A stretch of DNA of 64,000 nt from assembly GCF_010501075.1 (NCBI RefSeq), contig NZ_QVMN01000004.1, positions 124,001 to 188,000 of the forward strand, given 5' to 3'. Positions 36,974 to 45,579 of the stretch are shown one piece after another (within the stretch, counting starts at the first letter, position 1; every line of letters starts with the position of its first letter). This stretch comes from Dysgonomonas sp. 25 (GTDB lineage Bacteria > Bacteroidota > Bacteroidia > Bacteroidales > Dysgonomonadaceae). The translations under genes and the position numbers were made by a program. The notes beneath the pieces are model-generated. The model was not told the origin of the DNA. It did no database searches and worked only from the letters and a program-made list of their open reading frames with translations.

Positions 36974-38674
36974 TTAGTCTCCAAAGACATCAAAGATATT
37001 GCTTTTTTCTTGAGCCTTACTATTTGTTTGAGTATTGTTCAATATCGGTGAGTTCCCCGTGTTTTCAGGCTCTTCTTTAACAACTCCAAGAATTTCATCA
37101 ATATCTTTTCGCACCTGGTTGTAATAAACATAAATATCATCTCGGTGATCAGGTAAAGTGATACTACTAACACTAGTCCTATCTACTGGCTTGAAACGAA
37201 AGCAAAAAGCATCACTATTACTCTCTACGGCAATGCCGGCAAATTGCCCGACATCGAGCTTTAAAAATTGTGCCGGTTTCATCGCATCGCGTTCCTGTAC
37301 TGTTTCATTTGTACCCTTGCTTTGATTGACAGTTAAACCAAATGATTTTCCGCTCGACTTGGTTACATATGTTCGGTCCTCTTTCCCGAATTGTTTACTT
37401 AATACTTCACTTGTATGACTGCTTGCTACACGGCCATAGAAATGATTATTACAAGAGGAGAACAATACATCGGCTTTTTCTTTTCCGTAACCGTCTGTAA
37501 GTTGCGATAAATCCTGACACATTATAACAGTTGCAATTTTATTGCTGCGCCCTGTATTGGGTAATACTTCCAAGTTAGGAATATAGCAAGTCGGCGCCTC
37601 GTCAAGCAAAACAAAAGATTGTTCCTTATTTGGCTGATTCATCAGTTTAGTGGCCACAGTTATAACGAGGGAGCATAAAGGGGCTAATGTTGTAACGAGA
37701 GTAGGATATGTGCCGACTGTCAGAATAATAGGGTTTAAAGGATCGTTTATATCCAGGCTAAAGTCATCTTGACCAAAAATATACATGAGTTCGGGCGTGT
37801 TTATCTGTGCTATGGCTCCCTGAAGCGAGCCAATAACTCCGGCTGTTTGTCCGTCAGCTCCACGCTGCATAGCATTGTAAATACTAATAGTCATTTGCGC
37901 ACTTGTTGGATTTTCTTGTAACTTGGTCAGTAATGCGGTATCATTACTTGTAATCATGGCGCAAACATGGGGCAAATCGCATTTATCAGGATGCTTTTCC
38001 CTTAAGTACCAAATGCAAGCAGTTAGCAGATCTGTTGCAGATCTACTCCAAAAATCAGGTTTCTTTATGCTCTCTTTCATTAGATTGCTGATAATTGCCT
38101 GTGCATACTCTCTGGCGTAGCTTGTATTAATTAAATAACGTGGATTAAGCGGATTTACCCGATGCGATTGATGGGGATTGTTGAAATTGAGAAAAAAGTG
38201 CTTTAAATCGCTTTGATTAATATCTATGGCTGTTTGCACTTCATTGGCTAGGCTCGGGAACTTGAAGTCATATACCACTCCTGAATAACCTTTGTTTAGA
38301 AACTGATAAATCAATGGAATAGCCACACTCTCGCTTTTTCCACTTCCGGCAGCTCCGATAGTCAATATTCCCCGGAATGGATTATTTAATATCAAACTCC
38401 CTTTTGGACTGTTACAGAATAGCTCGACTGCATAGGGCGACTGGTTAAATATTGGTGTTGCCTTTTTCTTTTTCCGATTCATCAGTAGATAAATACCAGT
38501 ACCAATTCCGATAATGATAAGTAATAACAAGACCATTGCGGCAACATGCGTAGTCGCGGCCTCTGGATCTCCAGCTTGCTTGGCAAGATGAATATTAAAA
38601 GCAGAAACAATAACTACTGCTCCAATGGCTCCTATTATCCAGGAGATTAATAAAAATTTTAGACATCCTTTCAT
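36974..38674 (-). CDS. BfmC-type mobilization coupling protein (TraG/VirD4 family)
   Basis: A 566-residue type IV coupling protein that brings the relaxase-DNA complex to a conjugation channel. Two N-terminal membrane helices (about 6-28, 43-65) are followed by a TraG/VirD4 ATPase: Walker A GAAGSGKS at 107-114, Walker B VLLDEAPT, and MCQDLSQL. It overlaps the relaxase gene by 4 bp as ATGA. The channel must come from another element, since no other mating-pore gene is seen. Confidence 0.9.
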   Translation of the reverse strand: MKGCLKFLLISWIIGAIGAVVIVSAFNIHLAKQAGDPEAATTHVAAMVLLLLIIIGIGTGIYLLMNRKKKKATPIFNQSPYAVELFCNSPKGSLILNNPFRGILTIGAAGSGKSESVAIPLIYQFLNKGYSGVVYDFKFPSLANEVQTAIDINQSDLKHFFLNFNNPHQSHRVNPLNPRYLINTSYAREYAQAIISNLMKESIKKPDFWSRSATDLLTACIWYLREKHPDKCDLPHVCAMITSNDTALLTKLQENPTSAQMTISIYNAMQRGADGQTAGVIGSLQGAIAQINTPELMYIFGQDDFSLDINDPLNPIILTVGTYPTLVTTLAPLCSLVITVATKLMNQPNKEQSFVLLDEAPTCYIPNLEVLPNTGRSNKIATVIMCQDLSQLTDGYGKEKADVLFSSCNNHFYGRVASSHTSEVLSKQFGKEDRTYVTKSSGKSFGLTVNQSKGTNETVQERDAMKPAQFLKLDVGQFAGIAVESNSDAFCFRFKPVDRTSVSSITLPDHRDDIYVYYNQVRKDIDEILGVVKEEPENTGNSPILNNTQTNSKAQEKSNIFDVFGD

Positions 38675-39468
38675 AATCCTATACTTAATTTTTTGGTTTT
38701 ACTATTTTCTTTCTTTTGTTCTTTTTCTTTTGGTTGTATCTGTTCTCTGGTGGTAGCTTTATTGAGCGTTTCTTTCTCATACTCTACTTTCTTTTTAATA
38801 GCTTCTTGTTTTTCTTGAAGATTTCCATTCTTCATTGCATTTTGATAATCAAAGGAATTTTTATAATCCCTGGAATGATTAAATCTCTTATCAAAAGACT
38901 GTTCGCATTTTCGGTAAAATTCTGTCCGGTCAAACCCACTTTTGACTTTCCCTGACCTTTCGGCTGATTTATGATTCGTTTGCGGAGAAAGTTTCTTTGT
39001 ATTACTCATATCCTTTCGGGAAATAAGAATATGACAGTGCATCTGATGATCCGTATTCTCCCCTCGTCCATGATGGATTTTACCGTGCCATTTTATATCT
39101 TTCTCATTCAATCCTTTATTGAAATTCTCCGCATAATTTTTCATCACATCATTGCGAATCCACTCTTTCATAGCTGCACTTTGTTTCTGGGGAGTCTTGC
39201 CCATGGCTTTTAGTTCTTGTTGGCTGGGAGATACTGTCATAACATAGAATTTCGCATCATCTTTACAGAGTTTTGCTTTGTTTGAATCTATATCTTTTAC
39301 AACTTCTTTACTGGAGACATTTCTATCCTGGTTAAAGAACGGTTCGACCTCTTGCCCTTGTTCCTGACGTTGTGCATCTTCGTGTTTTAGATACGAAACT
39401 GCACCAAATGAAGACCCGGAATTACTGTAAGCACCACCGCCACCACCTTGTATTTTAATATTAGCCAT
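38671..39468 (-). CDS. BfmB-type relaxase (MobB, DUF5712 family)
   Basis: A 265-residue protein starting MANIKIQGGGGGAYSNSGS, a DUF5712 signature. It should nick the element at oriT and pilot the strand in transfer. The histidine triad is in HGRGENTDHQMHCHILISRK (His141, His144, His146 of the shorter protein). The C-terminal 60 residues are charged and repetitive in Glu/Lys. An upstream in-frame start would run through the bfmA gene and is rejected. The start overlaps the bfmA stop by 8 bp, and the end overlaps bfmC by 4 bp, so the three are translationally coupled. Confidence 0.88.
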   Translation of the reverse strand: MANIKIQGGGGGAYSNSGSSFGAVSYLKHEDAQRQEQGQEVEPFFNQDRNVSSKEVVKDIDSNKAKLCKDDAKFYVMTVSPSQQELKAMGKTPQKQSAAMKEWIRNDVMKNYAENFNKGLNEKDIKWHGKIHHGRGENTDHQMHCHILISRKDMSNTKKLSPQTNHKSAERSGKVKSGFDRTEFYRKCEQSFDKRFNHSRDYKNSFDYQNAMKNGNLQEKQEAIKKKVEYEKETLNKATTREQIQPKEKEQKKENSKTKKLSIGL

Positions 39469-39955
39469 TCGTAAACAGTTTTTTGATTTTTTCTGAAAGC
39501 CCGGCTTTATCATTATTGTTTTCCAAAGTCTGAGCAATGAGGAACATAGCATTGGCCAATCCATTGAATAATTCTTTATCTCGAGATTGTTTTTGCTGTA
39601 GATTTTCGATAAATGAACTCCAAACATTGGATATCTCTTTCATGTGTTGAACTTTCACCAAATTATCAATCTCAACGGACAATCTTGCTTCAGTTGTAGT
39701 GATCGCCTCAAACATCGGGTTGAGCTTTTCTTTCTCTTGTGTTCGGATGAAAGCAACGACCTGATCAACGCGCTTGATTAATTTCTGCATTTCTTGTGCC
39801 GGCGATTCATGAATAACCGGATTAATTCCATAGCGCTCGAAGTAAATACAAGCATGAGCAAGAAATTCTTTCTTCGTAACGCCGCTTGATGTTGCTAATT
39901 TTTCCAACTTTCGAAAAGTTATTTTATCAATCGTGACTGTAGTCTGTTCTCTCAT
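39461..39955 (-). CDS. BfmA/BtgA family mobilization protein
   Basis: A 164-residue accessory protein that by family binds the transfer origin and helps the relaxase. The first 45 residues form a ribbon-helix-helix domain (TTVTIDKITFRKLEKLATSS) and the remainder is helical, with a likely coiled coil at 55-110. It heads the bfmA-bfmB-bfmC row, with the oriT candidate directly upstream. Confidence 0.88.
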   Translation of the reverse strand: MREQTTVTIDKITFRKLEKLATSSGVTKKEFLAHACIYFERYGINPVIHESPAQEMQKLIKRVDQVVAFIRTQEKEKLNPMFEAITTTEARLSVEIDNLVKVQHMKEISNVWSSFIENLQQKQSRDKELFNGLANAMFLIAQTLENNNDKAGLSEKIKKLFTNG

Positions 39956-40076
39956 AACAATTGCGTTTTCAATGAAATTTAATCCTGGCTTTGAGATACT
40001 TAAATACTATGCAATTACAGGATAATTGTACTCCTATTTTGTATATTATTCATTATTAGGCAAAAGCACCGCAGGT

Positions 40077-40188
40077 CAAGAGGAGAACAGGACAAAGTCC
40101 AGTTCCCTCTTGCTTAATCAGTTGAAAACTGATTAACACCCTTTCTTCGCTCCGCTTGAACGAAAAACACTTTTCCGAAGTGTTTTCG
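40077..40188. other. Candidate transfer origin (oriT) with three hairpins
   Basis: Between bfmA and the porin gene are three inverted repeats in 112 bp. The first (40077-40112) is a near-perfect 16-17-bp stem with a 3-base loop AAA, one bulge and one mismatch. The second (40114-40136) is a perfect 10-bp stem TTAATCAGTT with loop GAA. The third (40161-40188) is an 11-bp stem with one bulge, CGAAAACACTT type. Density and position upstream of a ribbon-helix-helix mobilization gene are what oriT regions show. The nick site cannot be read from sequence. One of the hairpins could also end transcription of the porin gene. Confidence 0.55.
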
Positions 40189-40216
40189 GACATAAGGAAA
40201 GAAGATAGGAAATAGC

Positions 40217-41653
40217 TTACCGGAAAGAATATACGACCCCCACCGAAAAAATCTTTTTCCCTTTGGAATAATTATTACTCCCAGTTATACCGGTATGATT
40301 ATAATCTTCCCATTCGTAATTTTTACTTGAGTAATCTGTCCAGGAATAACCGACATAGACTTCCATATTAGACATCACTTTCGCAGTTCCTCCAATTCCG
40401 AAGCGTTGAGAGTTCAGTACGAAATTATAGTCTCGCTGATAGTCTTTGTTGATATTGTGCCGGGTTATCTGAATACCTCCACTAATCGAAAACATCTTAT
40501 TGATTTTATAATCCAATCCCAAAAGATATTCGTTTGTGCCACCATCGATGTGTTCTTGTCTATTATCTACTATATGGGCTTCTTTTTCAAAATGATGATA
40601 ATAACCGATACTGCCCGACAATTTAGGAGTAATTTCATAAGACGCTCCAATGCTAAGTAATGCTGGAACATCAGAGGAAACCTTTTCCCCATCAGCATAC
40701 ATCCCAAAATCATCATAACTCGTTCTATTCTTGCAGTTGATCGAAGTTCTAAACTCATACTTCATTCCGATATTCAGTTTTTCATAACTGAAGTGTACTC
40801 CAATGATCGGAGAAATGTTTTGTCCTGATTGCTTTGTCTCAAGGCGTACCCCTGTTTCAGTTGTTGCCTTTTGTAATAATTCTAAAGACCTTCGTTGCTC
40901 TTCGATAGAACTATTACTTATGGCATAGTTTAAAAAACTGGAAGGATCGGTTAAGCTGCCGTCATTGTCAGCTATTCCCCAAAGACCTAATCCAGATGAT
41001 CGAATGTCTACCTTTAAATTGCTCCCATTCAACTGGTATTTGTTTCTCACAGATACAAATCTTATTCCCCCATACACAGAAAGCATGTCATTTATTTCGT
41101 AGCTTGCACCGAACTGTACATTATTAATCTTGGAAGAATATTGCATTTGTTGGCTCAATGAATAACCATCAGCTGAAAGTTGCATCCCCGGTATGGCTGG
41201 AAGAGCGTGTCCGATTTGTGTTATTAGTAATGGTAATGTAGCAAAGTTTGATTCAAAGGCTGGGGAGCCTGCATATTTCACATCATTGTTTCGAAGTGTA
41301 TTTATATTTATCGAGAATACCCATTTATTCTTTTTGTATGCTACTTGAATGGATGGGCTAAGTAGTTCTGTTTGATTGTCCTGATACCTATTTGCTCCAT
41401 TAGGTAGTGGCGAGAACTTAGTCGTTATCTCTTTCTTTTGCCAAATACTTTGGTTTGATAATGAGAGATAAAAGCCATTTTCTGCTAATCTTGATAAACC
41501 TGCCGGATTGGAATAGACTGCATCTATTCCGGTAGATGCTAATCGCGCCGGGTTAGAAATGGATTTTGCCGTTTCTCCTGTGTTCGTGATAATTCCATCG
41601 GCAAAGAGGAATAATGGGAGGAATAGGGTTGTAAATAAGATAAGTTTTTTCAT
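40217..41653 (-). CDS. OmpP1/FadL-type outer membrane protein
   Basis: A 478-residue outer-membrane beta barrel. After a signal peptide ending at LFLFADG come ISNPARLASTGIDAVYSNPAGLSRL, a typical FadL/TodX plug-like N-terminal segment (NPAGLS), and then alternating strands with SIGASYEI, GVHFSYEKLNIGMKYEF and an aromatic C-terminal strand ending VGVVYSFR. FadL proteins admit long-chain fatty acids and hydrophobic compounds. The chosen ATG 41653 excludes a 10-residue false extension. It is element cargo, which is unusual for such a transporter. Confidence 0.85.
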   Translation of the reverse strand: MKKLILFTTLFLPLFLFADGIITNTGETAKSISNPARLASTGIDAVYSNPAGLSRLAENGFYLSLSNQSIWQKKEITTKFSPLPNGANRYQDNQTELLSPSIQVAYKKNKWVFSININTLRNNDVKYAGSPAFESNFATLPLLITQIGHALPAIPGMQLSADGYSLSQQMQYSSKINNVQFGASYEINDMLSVYGGIRFVSVRNKYQLNGSNLKVDIRSSGLGLWGIADNDGSLTDPSSFLNYAISNSSIEEQRRSLELLQKATTETGVRLETKQSGQNISPIIGVHFSYEKLNIGMKYEFRTSINCKNRTSYDDFGMYADGEKVSSDVPALLSIGASYEITPKLSGSIGYYHHFEKEAHIVDNRQEHIDGGTNEYLLGLDYKINKMFSISGGIQITRHNINKDYQRDYNFVLNSQRFGIGGTAKVMSNMEVYVGYSWTDYSSKNYEWEDYNHTGITGSNNYSKGKKIFSVGVVYSFR

Positions 41654-41686
41654 AATTCTGTTTGTTATTTTAATTAATTGCATTGG

Positions 41687-41944
41687 TTACTCTTCATTAT
41701 AGCCGTTTTCTGAACGTATTTGCCAAATGAAATTTGTTGCATCATCCAAGGTCTGAAAAATAGAATAACTACCGTCTACTTCAACAAAATATGCAATGCA
41801 ATAGAAATCAGCATTTGTTATTTCTTCTTCCCTTGGAGCTAAATTCCCATAAACAGTAGCATATCCGTTATCGTTCGAGATTGTAAACTGTGCAATTTCT
41901 GCGAGTTTCATTGGTAGGCTTAGTTTCACTTTTAATTGTTCCAT
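41687..41944 (-). CDS. Hypothetical protein upstream of the FadL gene
   Basis: An 85-residue acidic, aromatic-rich soluble protein without a known motif. It lies 34 bp upstream of the porin gene in the same direction and 10 bp after the DUF4373 gene. Function unknown. Confidence 0.6.
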   Translation of the reverse strand: MEQLKVKLSLPMKLAEIAQFTISNDNGYATVYGNLAPREEEITNADFYCIAYFVEVDGSYSIFQTLDDATNFIWQIRSENGYNEE

Positions 41945-41954
41945 ATTGTTTTTA

Positions 41955-42662
41955 TTAGTTTAATTTTGATAAAATAAAAGCTATTGGGGTATGTATTTTT
42001 CCGTTACTATTCCGAATTTCATCAAATAATTGCCAAATAGGATGGCCTATTTTTCCAAAATTTGACATCCGGACAATCTTGTTTTTCTCTTCAATCGACC
42101 CTTGGATAGTTGAGAGATTTCGTTTCAGTGCACCCCAATTTCTATTAACATTATCTTCCGGAGGGAATAATTCTAAAAGATTTTCCTCTTCGCTTATATT
42201 ACTCTCGAAGAGAGTAATTTCTTTTTCTTTTATTTCTTTTCTTTTTATTGCGATTGCCTTGTTATCGCCTAGCGATTGCGTAGCGATTTTCCATCGTTTT
42301 TCATTTCCTCTCTTCCCTGCTTCAGATAACTTTTTCTTTTTATCCAGGAATATTTTCATTCGGCGATTTAAGCTTTCAGAAAAGAAAAACTCGTTATTCT
42401 CTATTTTAAATAATCCATAAGAGGATATTACTGTTTTCATTTTCTCTGCTGTTGTATTGTATCGCCTGGCCAAAGCGGGAATCAATATCAAAGGATATTT
42501 AAAATCAGGCTGCTGTTCTCGCAATGTCTCTACAAGAATCCAAAATATCCCATAGCCCTCACAACCTAACTGCTCAATGAGGAGTACGCATTTCGGATCA
42601 TCTTTTGCATTGCTATCATGTGAGAAATAACAGGTGTCTTTTCGTATATAATTTGTACTCAT
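41955..42662 (-). CDS. DUF4373 (Lin1244/Lin1753-type) replication-associated protein
   Basis: A 235-residue protein with the N-terminal domain of Lin1244/Lin1753-like phage and plasmid replication proteins: YFSHDSNAKDDPKCVLLIEQ, GYGIFWILVETLREQ and YPLILIPALARRYNT. The middle is Lys/Glu-rich, and the C-terminus (GHPIWQLFDEIRNSNGK) looks structured. Genes of this family in such elements probably aid replication of the excised circle. ATG 42662 was chosen over one six codons earlier on alignment of the conserved MSTNYIRKDTCYF start. Confidence 0.78.
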   Translation of the reverse strand: MSTNYIRKDTCYFSHDSNAKDDPKCVLLIEQLGCEGYGIFWILVETLREQQPDFKYPLILIPALARRYNTTAEKMKTVISSYGLFKIENNEFFFSESLNRRMKIFLDKKKKLSEAGKRGNEKRWKIATQSLGDNKAIAIKRKEIKEKEITLFESNISEEENLLELFPPEDNVNRNWGALKRNLSTIQGSIEEKNKIVRMSNFGKIGHPIWQLFDEIRNSNGKIHTPIAFILSKLN

Positions 42663-42743
42663 AATCTTCTTTTTAAGCATAGAGAGCTCTTACACATGAG
42701 GATTCATGCATTATTTAACATATAAGTTGACGTTAAAAGGAAT

Positions 42744-43064
42744 TTATCGGCGCGCTTTATTCTTTTCTAAAGCTTCTATTACTCTATCTGGGTCGAAGAG
42801 GACTATACGACCGTTTTGGGTATATGGTATGATCCCTGAATTTTTGATTTCTTGGGCTTTGGATGGGGAAACGTTTAGGAACTTTGCAAGTTCATGTATT
42901 CCTTTTATAAATTTCTTCTGAGTGGGAGATGATCTGGTATTCTTTTTTACTGCTGATTCTACTGCAATATGAATCATTTCTCGGATTTCATCGATGTCAA
43001 TAGGAGCGTAAACGGTTCCTCCTATATTTACTGTTGGTTGTTCTTTTGCATTCATATTCTTCAT
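42744..43064 (-). CDS. DUF3853 family helix-turn-helix protein, excisionase-like
   Basis: A 106-residue protein with a MerR/excisionase-type DNA-binding fold in its second half: FIKGIHELAKFLNVSPSKAQ, IKNSGIIPYTQNGRIVLFDP, VIEALEK. DUF3853 proteins accompany integrases in Bacteroidota mobile elements and are thought to guide excision or regulate. An internal ATG three codons later is an alternative start. Confidence 0.78.
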   Translation of the reverse strand: MKNMNAKEQPTVNIGGTVYAPIDIDEIREMIHIAVESAVKKNTRSSPTQKKFIKGIHELAKFLNVSPSKAQEIKNSGIIPYTQNGRIVLFDPDRVIEALEKNKARR

Positions 43065-43176
43065 TCTATTAAAGTTTTTTGCATTCTGCTTATTCTATAA
43101 TGCAAAGAAATGGGATAGAACAAGAATGAGAAAATTATATTCTTGGATATATTACCAACTATTTTACTTATTTTAC

Positions 43177-44058
43177 TCAGTTTTCTATTTCGTTTAGTAT
43201 AAAGAGAAAAAAATCTGTACATTTTGGTTTTTTCATAATGTCAGGCTTTAAATTATAGGTTTCGAAGCCAATAGCAACTAAATCTTTTGTTTTAGAATAA
43301 TTTTCTTTTAAATAATTGTTATCATTTAAGAAATGCAAAAAACTACTCAATTCGCCTTTCTGTGTTTTACCTAATGGATATCCTTCTTTACTAAAATACT
43401 TTCTCATACTTTCCAATGACATTATCTTATCATATTTAATCGGATCTTTAAAATATTTTTTCAGTCCAGCCAATAGAGGGATGTCAGATATTCTCTTTTT
43501 GTACATATCTTTCATTTCCCAAAGGTCGAAATAGGGTAATTTATACGATAAATCTAACTTATACTTAATGGCTATTCCTTTTATAAACATAGACCAAGAG
43601 GCTATCGCATTCCAGCAAGTATGTTCAATATAAATTTTATAATTATAAGGATTAATCTTTTCCCCTACTATATTATCAAAAGATTCGTCGTTTAAAATTG
43701 AAAAGAACCGGTTCTGAGTTTCATAAAAAGAAGATAAGATATGATTTATTAGAAATTCTTTATCTGCTTTTTCTTTAATAGAAAAAATACTATTTAACAA
43801 TTCAATTTTAGCCATTATGAAAAGATTATGCATATTATCATTATAATATATGATTTTTTCTTCATCTTCTCTTTCTATTAAAAGGTATATTATAGATATC
43901 GGAGATTCAAGCACATCTCCAAACAGAGATGATGATTTATCTACTTCCGTACCCCATCCTATGACCTGTCGAGAATTATATTCCCAATCATTACATAATT
44001 CGTAATGAGCATATTCAAATGCTTTTATAAATTCATTATATTTCTCAAGTTGTATCAT
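43177..44058 (-). CDS. Hypothetical cargo protein directly after the integrase gene
   Basis: A 293-residue soluble protein without a recognised family. It is helix-rich, with YAHYELCNDWEYNSRQVIGWG near the start, and a C-terminal FFLFILNEIE. The ATG at 44058 lies 2 bp after the integrase stop; an in-frame TTG overlapping that stop is an alternative start. Close coupling to the integrase gene implies co-expression. Its DNA is very AT-rich, as in accessory cargo. No motif identifies an enzyme or DNA-binding fold; a role as defence or stability gene is possible but unsupported. Confidence 0.65.
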   Translation of the reverse strand: MIQLEKYNEFIKAFEYAHYELCNDWEYNSRQVIGWGTEVDKSSSLFGDVLESPISIIYLLIEREDEEKIIYYNDNMHNLFIMAKIELLNSIFSIKEKADKEFLINHILSSFYETQNRFFSILNDESFDNIVGEKINPYNYKIYIEHTCWNAIASWSMFIKGIAIKYKLDLSYKLPYFDLWEMKDMYKKRISDIPLLAGLKKYFKDPIKYDKIMSLESMRKYFSKEGYPLGKTQKGELSSFLHFLNDNNYLKENYSKTKDLVAIGFETYNLKPDIMKKPKCTDFFLFILNEIEN

Positions 44059-44060
44059 GC

Positions 44061-45419
44061 TCAATCCAAATATTTATTAATCGCTTCTTGCCTTGTATCG
44101 TCGTCTACATCATAATACCTATCGAAAGCCTTTGAGCCTTTTACATGCCCGGACATTGATGCTATAACACTATCTTTTACGTTTCGATGGAGTATATGTA
44201 TAAATGTTCTCCTGGCTAAATGAGAACTGGCAATTTGAGAAAGAGAAACTTTCTCTTTTTCCATTGTTAGGGGATTAAACCGGGTAACCATCCTTTTCAA
44301 TCCTACTTTCTCAAACAGTTCCTTTAAGTAGTCATTATATTTTTGCTCGGAAATAAAGGGTAATAATTTCCCATCAGGAGAATCATACTTTTTCAATATA
44401 GCTTTGGCTTTATTCGACAATGGTACTTTCGCTGGAGTATGGTTCTCTGTTTTTGTTTTATTAGGATAGTATATCAGGGTATTATCAATAATATCATCCT
44501 TTGTAAATGTTATCAAATCGCCCACACGACAGCCCACAAAACATTGAAAGCAAAATATATCTCGAACTCGGGACAATCGTTCGTCTGCAATATCAACGCT
44601 ATATAAGTAATCTCTTTCGTCCTTGGTCATACAAATAGGAGCTCCATAGATTTCTCCCTTGAGCTGATAATTTGAAAAAGGATTTTCTTTTAGCATAGCC
44701 CCATTTTGGGGGAGTACACACCAAGAAAGGAATGACCTGAATCGTTTAAGTATTCCCGTGACTGTGTTCTGTGACTTCTTGCGAGGTATTTTATTTTTCT
44801 TCAAGCCTTTGTATTCTTCCTTGTCAGGAGAATCGGCTAACAAAAACTTCTCAAAATCAGCTAAAAGTTTGGGGGTTGTTGTTTCGAAAGAGAGTTTATA
44901 ATTTGTTTGTTGTACAAAACGTTCCAAATGATTTTTAGTGCTTTTCAACTGCTTACGCCTAAGGTCTGAAACCTTATGTGTTTTCAGGAATTCATCCCAT
45001 TTGTCCCAAAAGATTGTCTGTGCTGTAGATGTCGTTTTGGTTGAATTAAACACCTGGCTAAGATGTTTTGATAAGTGTTCATTTGTAACATCTAAATGAT
45101 TAATTTTAGCCTTATTGTATATTTCTTCTGTTTTGAGTTTTAATTCCTCCAGGTGTTTATTGATGATATTGTATTGAACACCATCTTGATTCGTTGTATT
45201 CTTCTTTACTCTCTGTATCTTAACTTTTAATCCTGTCTCCGGGTCGATAATATCTTCAATCCATTTTTCAGCATCGATACGATAACCTGTAAAATAAGTC
45301 AATCGTTTACCCTCATAGGCAAAGTCCATACGAATAGGTATATTCTTTGTAATGAGCTCGCCGGTCTCTTTATCCTTACGTTTTTCTAAACGAAAATTTA
45401 TACTGTATTTAATCTTCAT
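44061..45419 (-). CDS. int: Tyrosine recombinase (site-specific integrase)
   Basis: A 452-residue integrase that should recombine the element with tRNA-Lys. The N-terminal arm-binding region (residues 1-60) and a SAM-like core-binding domain (about 125-240) precede the catalytic domain. The catalytic residues are Arg298 (GCRVGDLITF), Lys in NKTKTENHTP, His400-x-x-Arg403 (SHLARRTF), His425 (SGHVKGS) and Tyr435 or Tyr436 (FDRYYDVD). The start is ATG 45419. The gene lies between its own operator-like palindrome and tRNA-Lys, in the usual arrangement. Confidence 0.92.
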   Translation of the reverse strand: MKIKYSINFRLEKRKDKETGELITKNIPIRMDFAYEGKRLTYFTGYRIDAEKWIEDIIDPETGLKVKIQRVKKNTTNQDGVQYNIINKHLEELKLKTEEIYNKAKINHLDVTNEHLSKHLSQVFNSTKTTSTAQTIFWDKWDEFLKTHKVSDLRRKQLKSTKNHLERFVQQTNYKLSFETTTPKLLADFEKFLLADSPDKEEYKGLKKNKIPRKKSQNTVTGILKRFRSFLSWCVLPQNGAMLKENPFSNYQLKGEIYGAPICMTKDERDYLYSVDIADERLSRVRDIFCFQCFVGCRVGDLITFTKDDIIDNTLIYYPNKTKTENHTPAKVPLSNKAKAILKKYDSPDGKLLPFISEQKYNDYLKELFEKVGLKRMVTRFNPLTMEKEKVSLSQIASSHLARRTFIHILHRNVKDSVIASMSGHVKGSKAFDRYYDVDDDTRQEAINKYLD

Positions 45420-45420
45420 A

Positions 45421-45446
45421 TTTGTGTGGTATTGCACACAAATATA
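45421..45446 (-). promoter_or_regulatory. Integrase promoter with overlapping palindrome
   Basis: The -7 box reads TATATTTG on the minus strand (45439-45446), and the perfect inverted repeat TTTGTGTG-N6-CACACAAA (45421-45442) covers the -7 box and transcript start, ending 1 bp from the ATG at 45419. This layout suggests repression by a dimer bound at the palindrome. Confidence 0.6.
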
Positions 45447-45512
45447 CACACGAAAAACAGAAAAACGAAACAAAACAGGAAAGAATGTAAAAAAGGTAAG
45501 TCTTTAAAAATA

Positions 45513-45551
45513 AATGGTTTTAAGTATTCAAAAGAACAGCTTAAAACCATT
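45513..45551 (-). terminator. Hairpin at the tRNA-proximal end of the element
   Basis: A perfect 12-bp stem, AATGGTTTTAAG / CTTAAAACCATT, with a 15-base loop. On the minus strand TTATTTTTAAAG follows. It stands between the tRNA-Lys 3' end and the integrase promoter, so it can end the tRNA transcript and shield int. Confidence 0.7.
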
Positions 45552-45564
45552 AAAAGTGTAATTA

Positions 45565-45579
45565 GTGACCCCGGAGAGG
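45565..45579. repeat. Attachment site within tRNA-Lys (attR)
   Basis: GTGACCCCGGAGAGG covers the 3' arm of the T-stem, the acceptor stem 3' side, the discriminator and one base beyond. Identical to 33723-33737. Confidence 0.9.

Larger units (their letters stand above)
33723..45579. mobile_element. Integrative mobilizable element in tRNA-Lys, about 11.8 kb
   Basis: A 15-bp direct repeat, GTGACCCCGGAGAGG, stands at 33723-33737 and again at 45565-45579, where it is the 3' end of tRNA-Lys. Between them lie a tyrosine integrase next to the tRNA, DUF3853 and DUF4373 proteins, BfmA/BfmB/BfmC-type mobilization genes, an oriT candidate and cargo. The base composition is visibly more AT-rich than both flanks. 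There are no tra mating-pore genes, so it should be mobilized by a helper conjugative element. The unit with one repeat copy is 11,842 bp. Confidence 0.9.

Noticed and set aside
33723-45579. Conjugative (self-transferring) element
   Set aside because: Only a coupling protein and relaxase set is present; no traA-traQ-type mating-pore genes, so it is mobilizable only.
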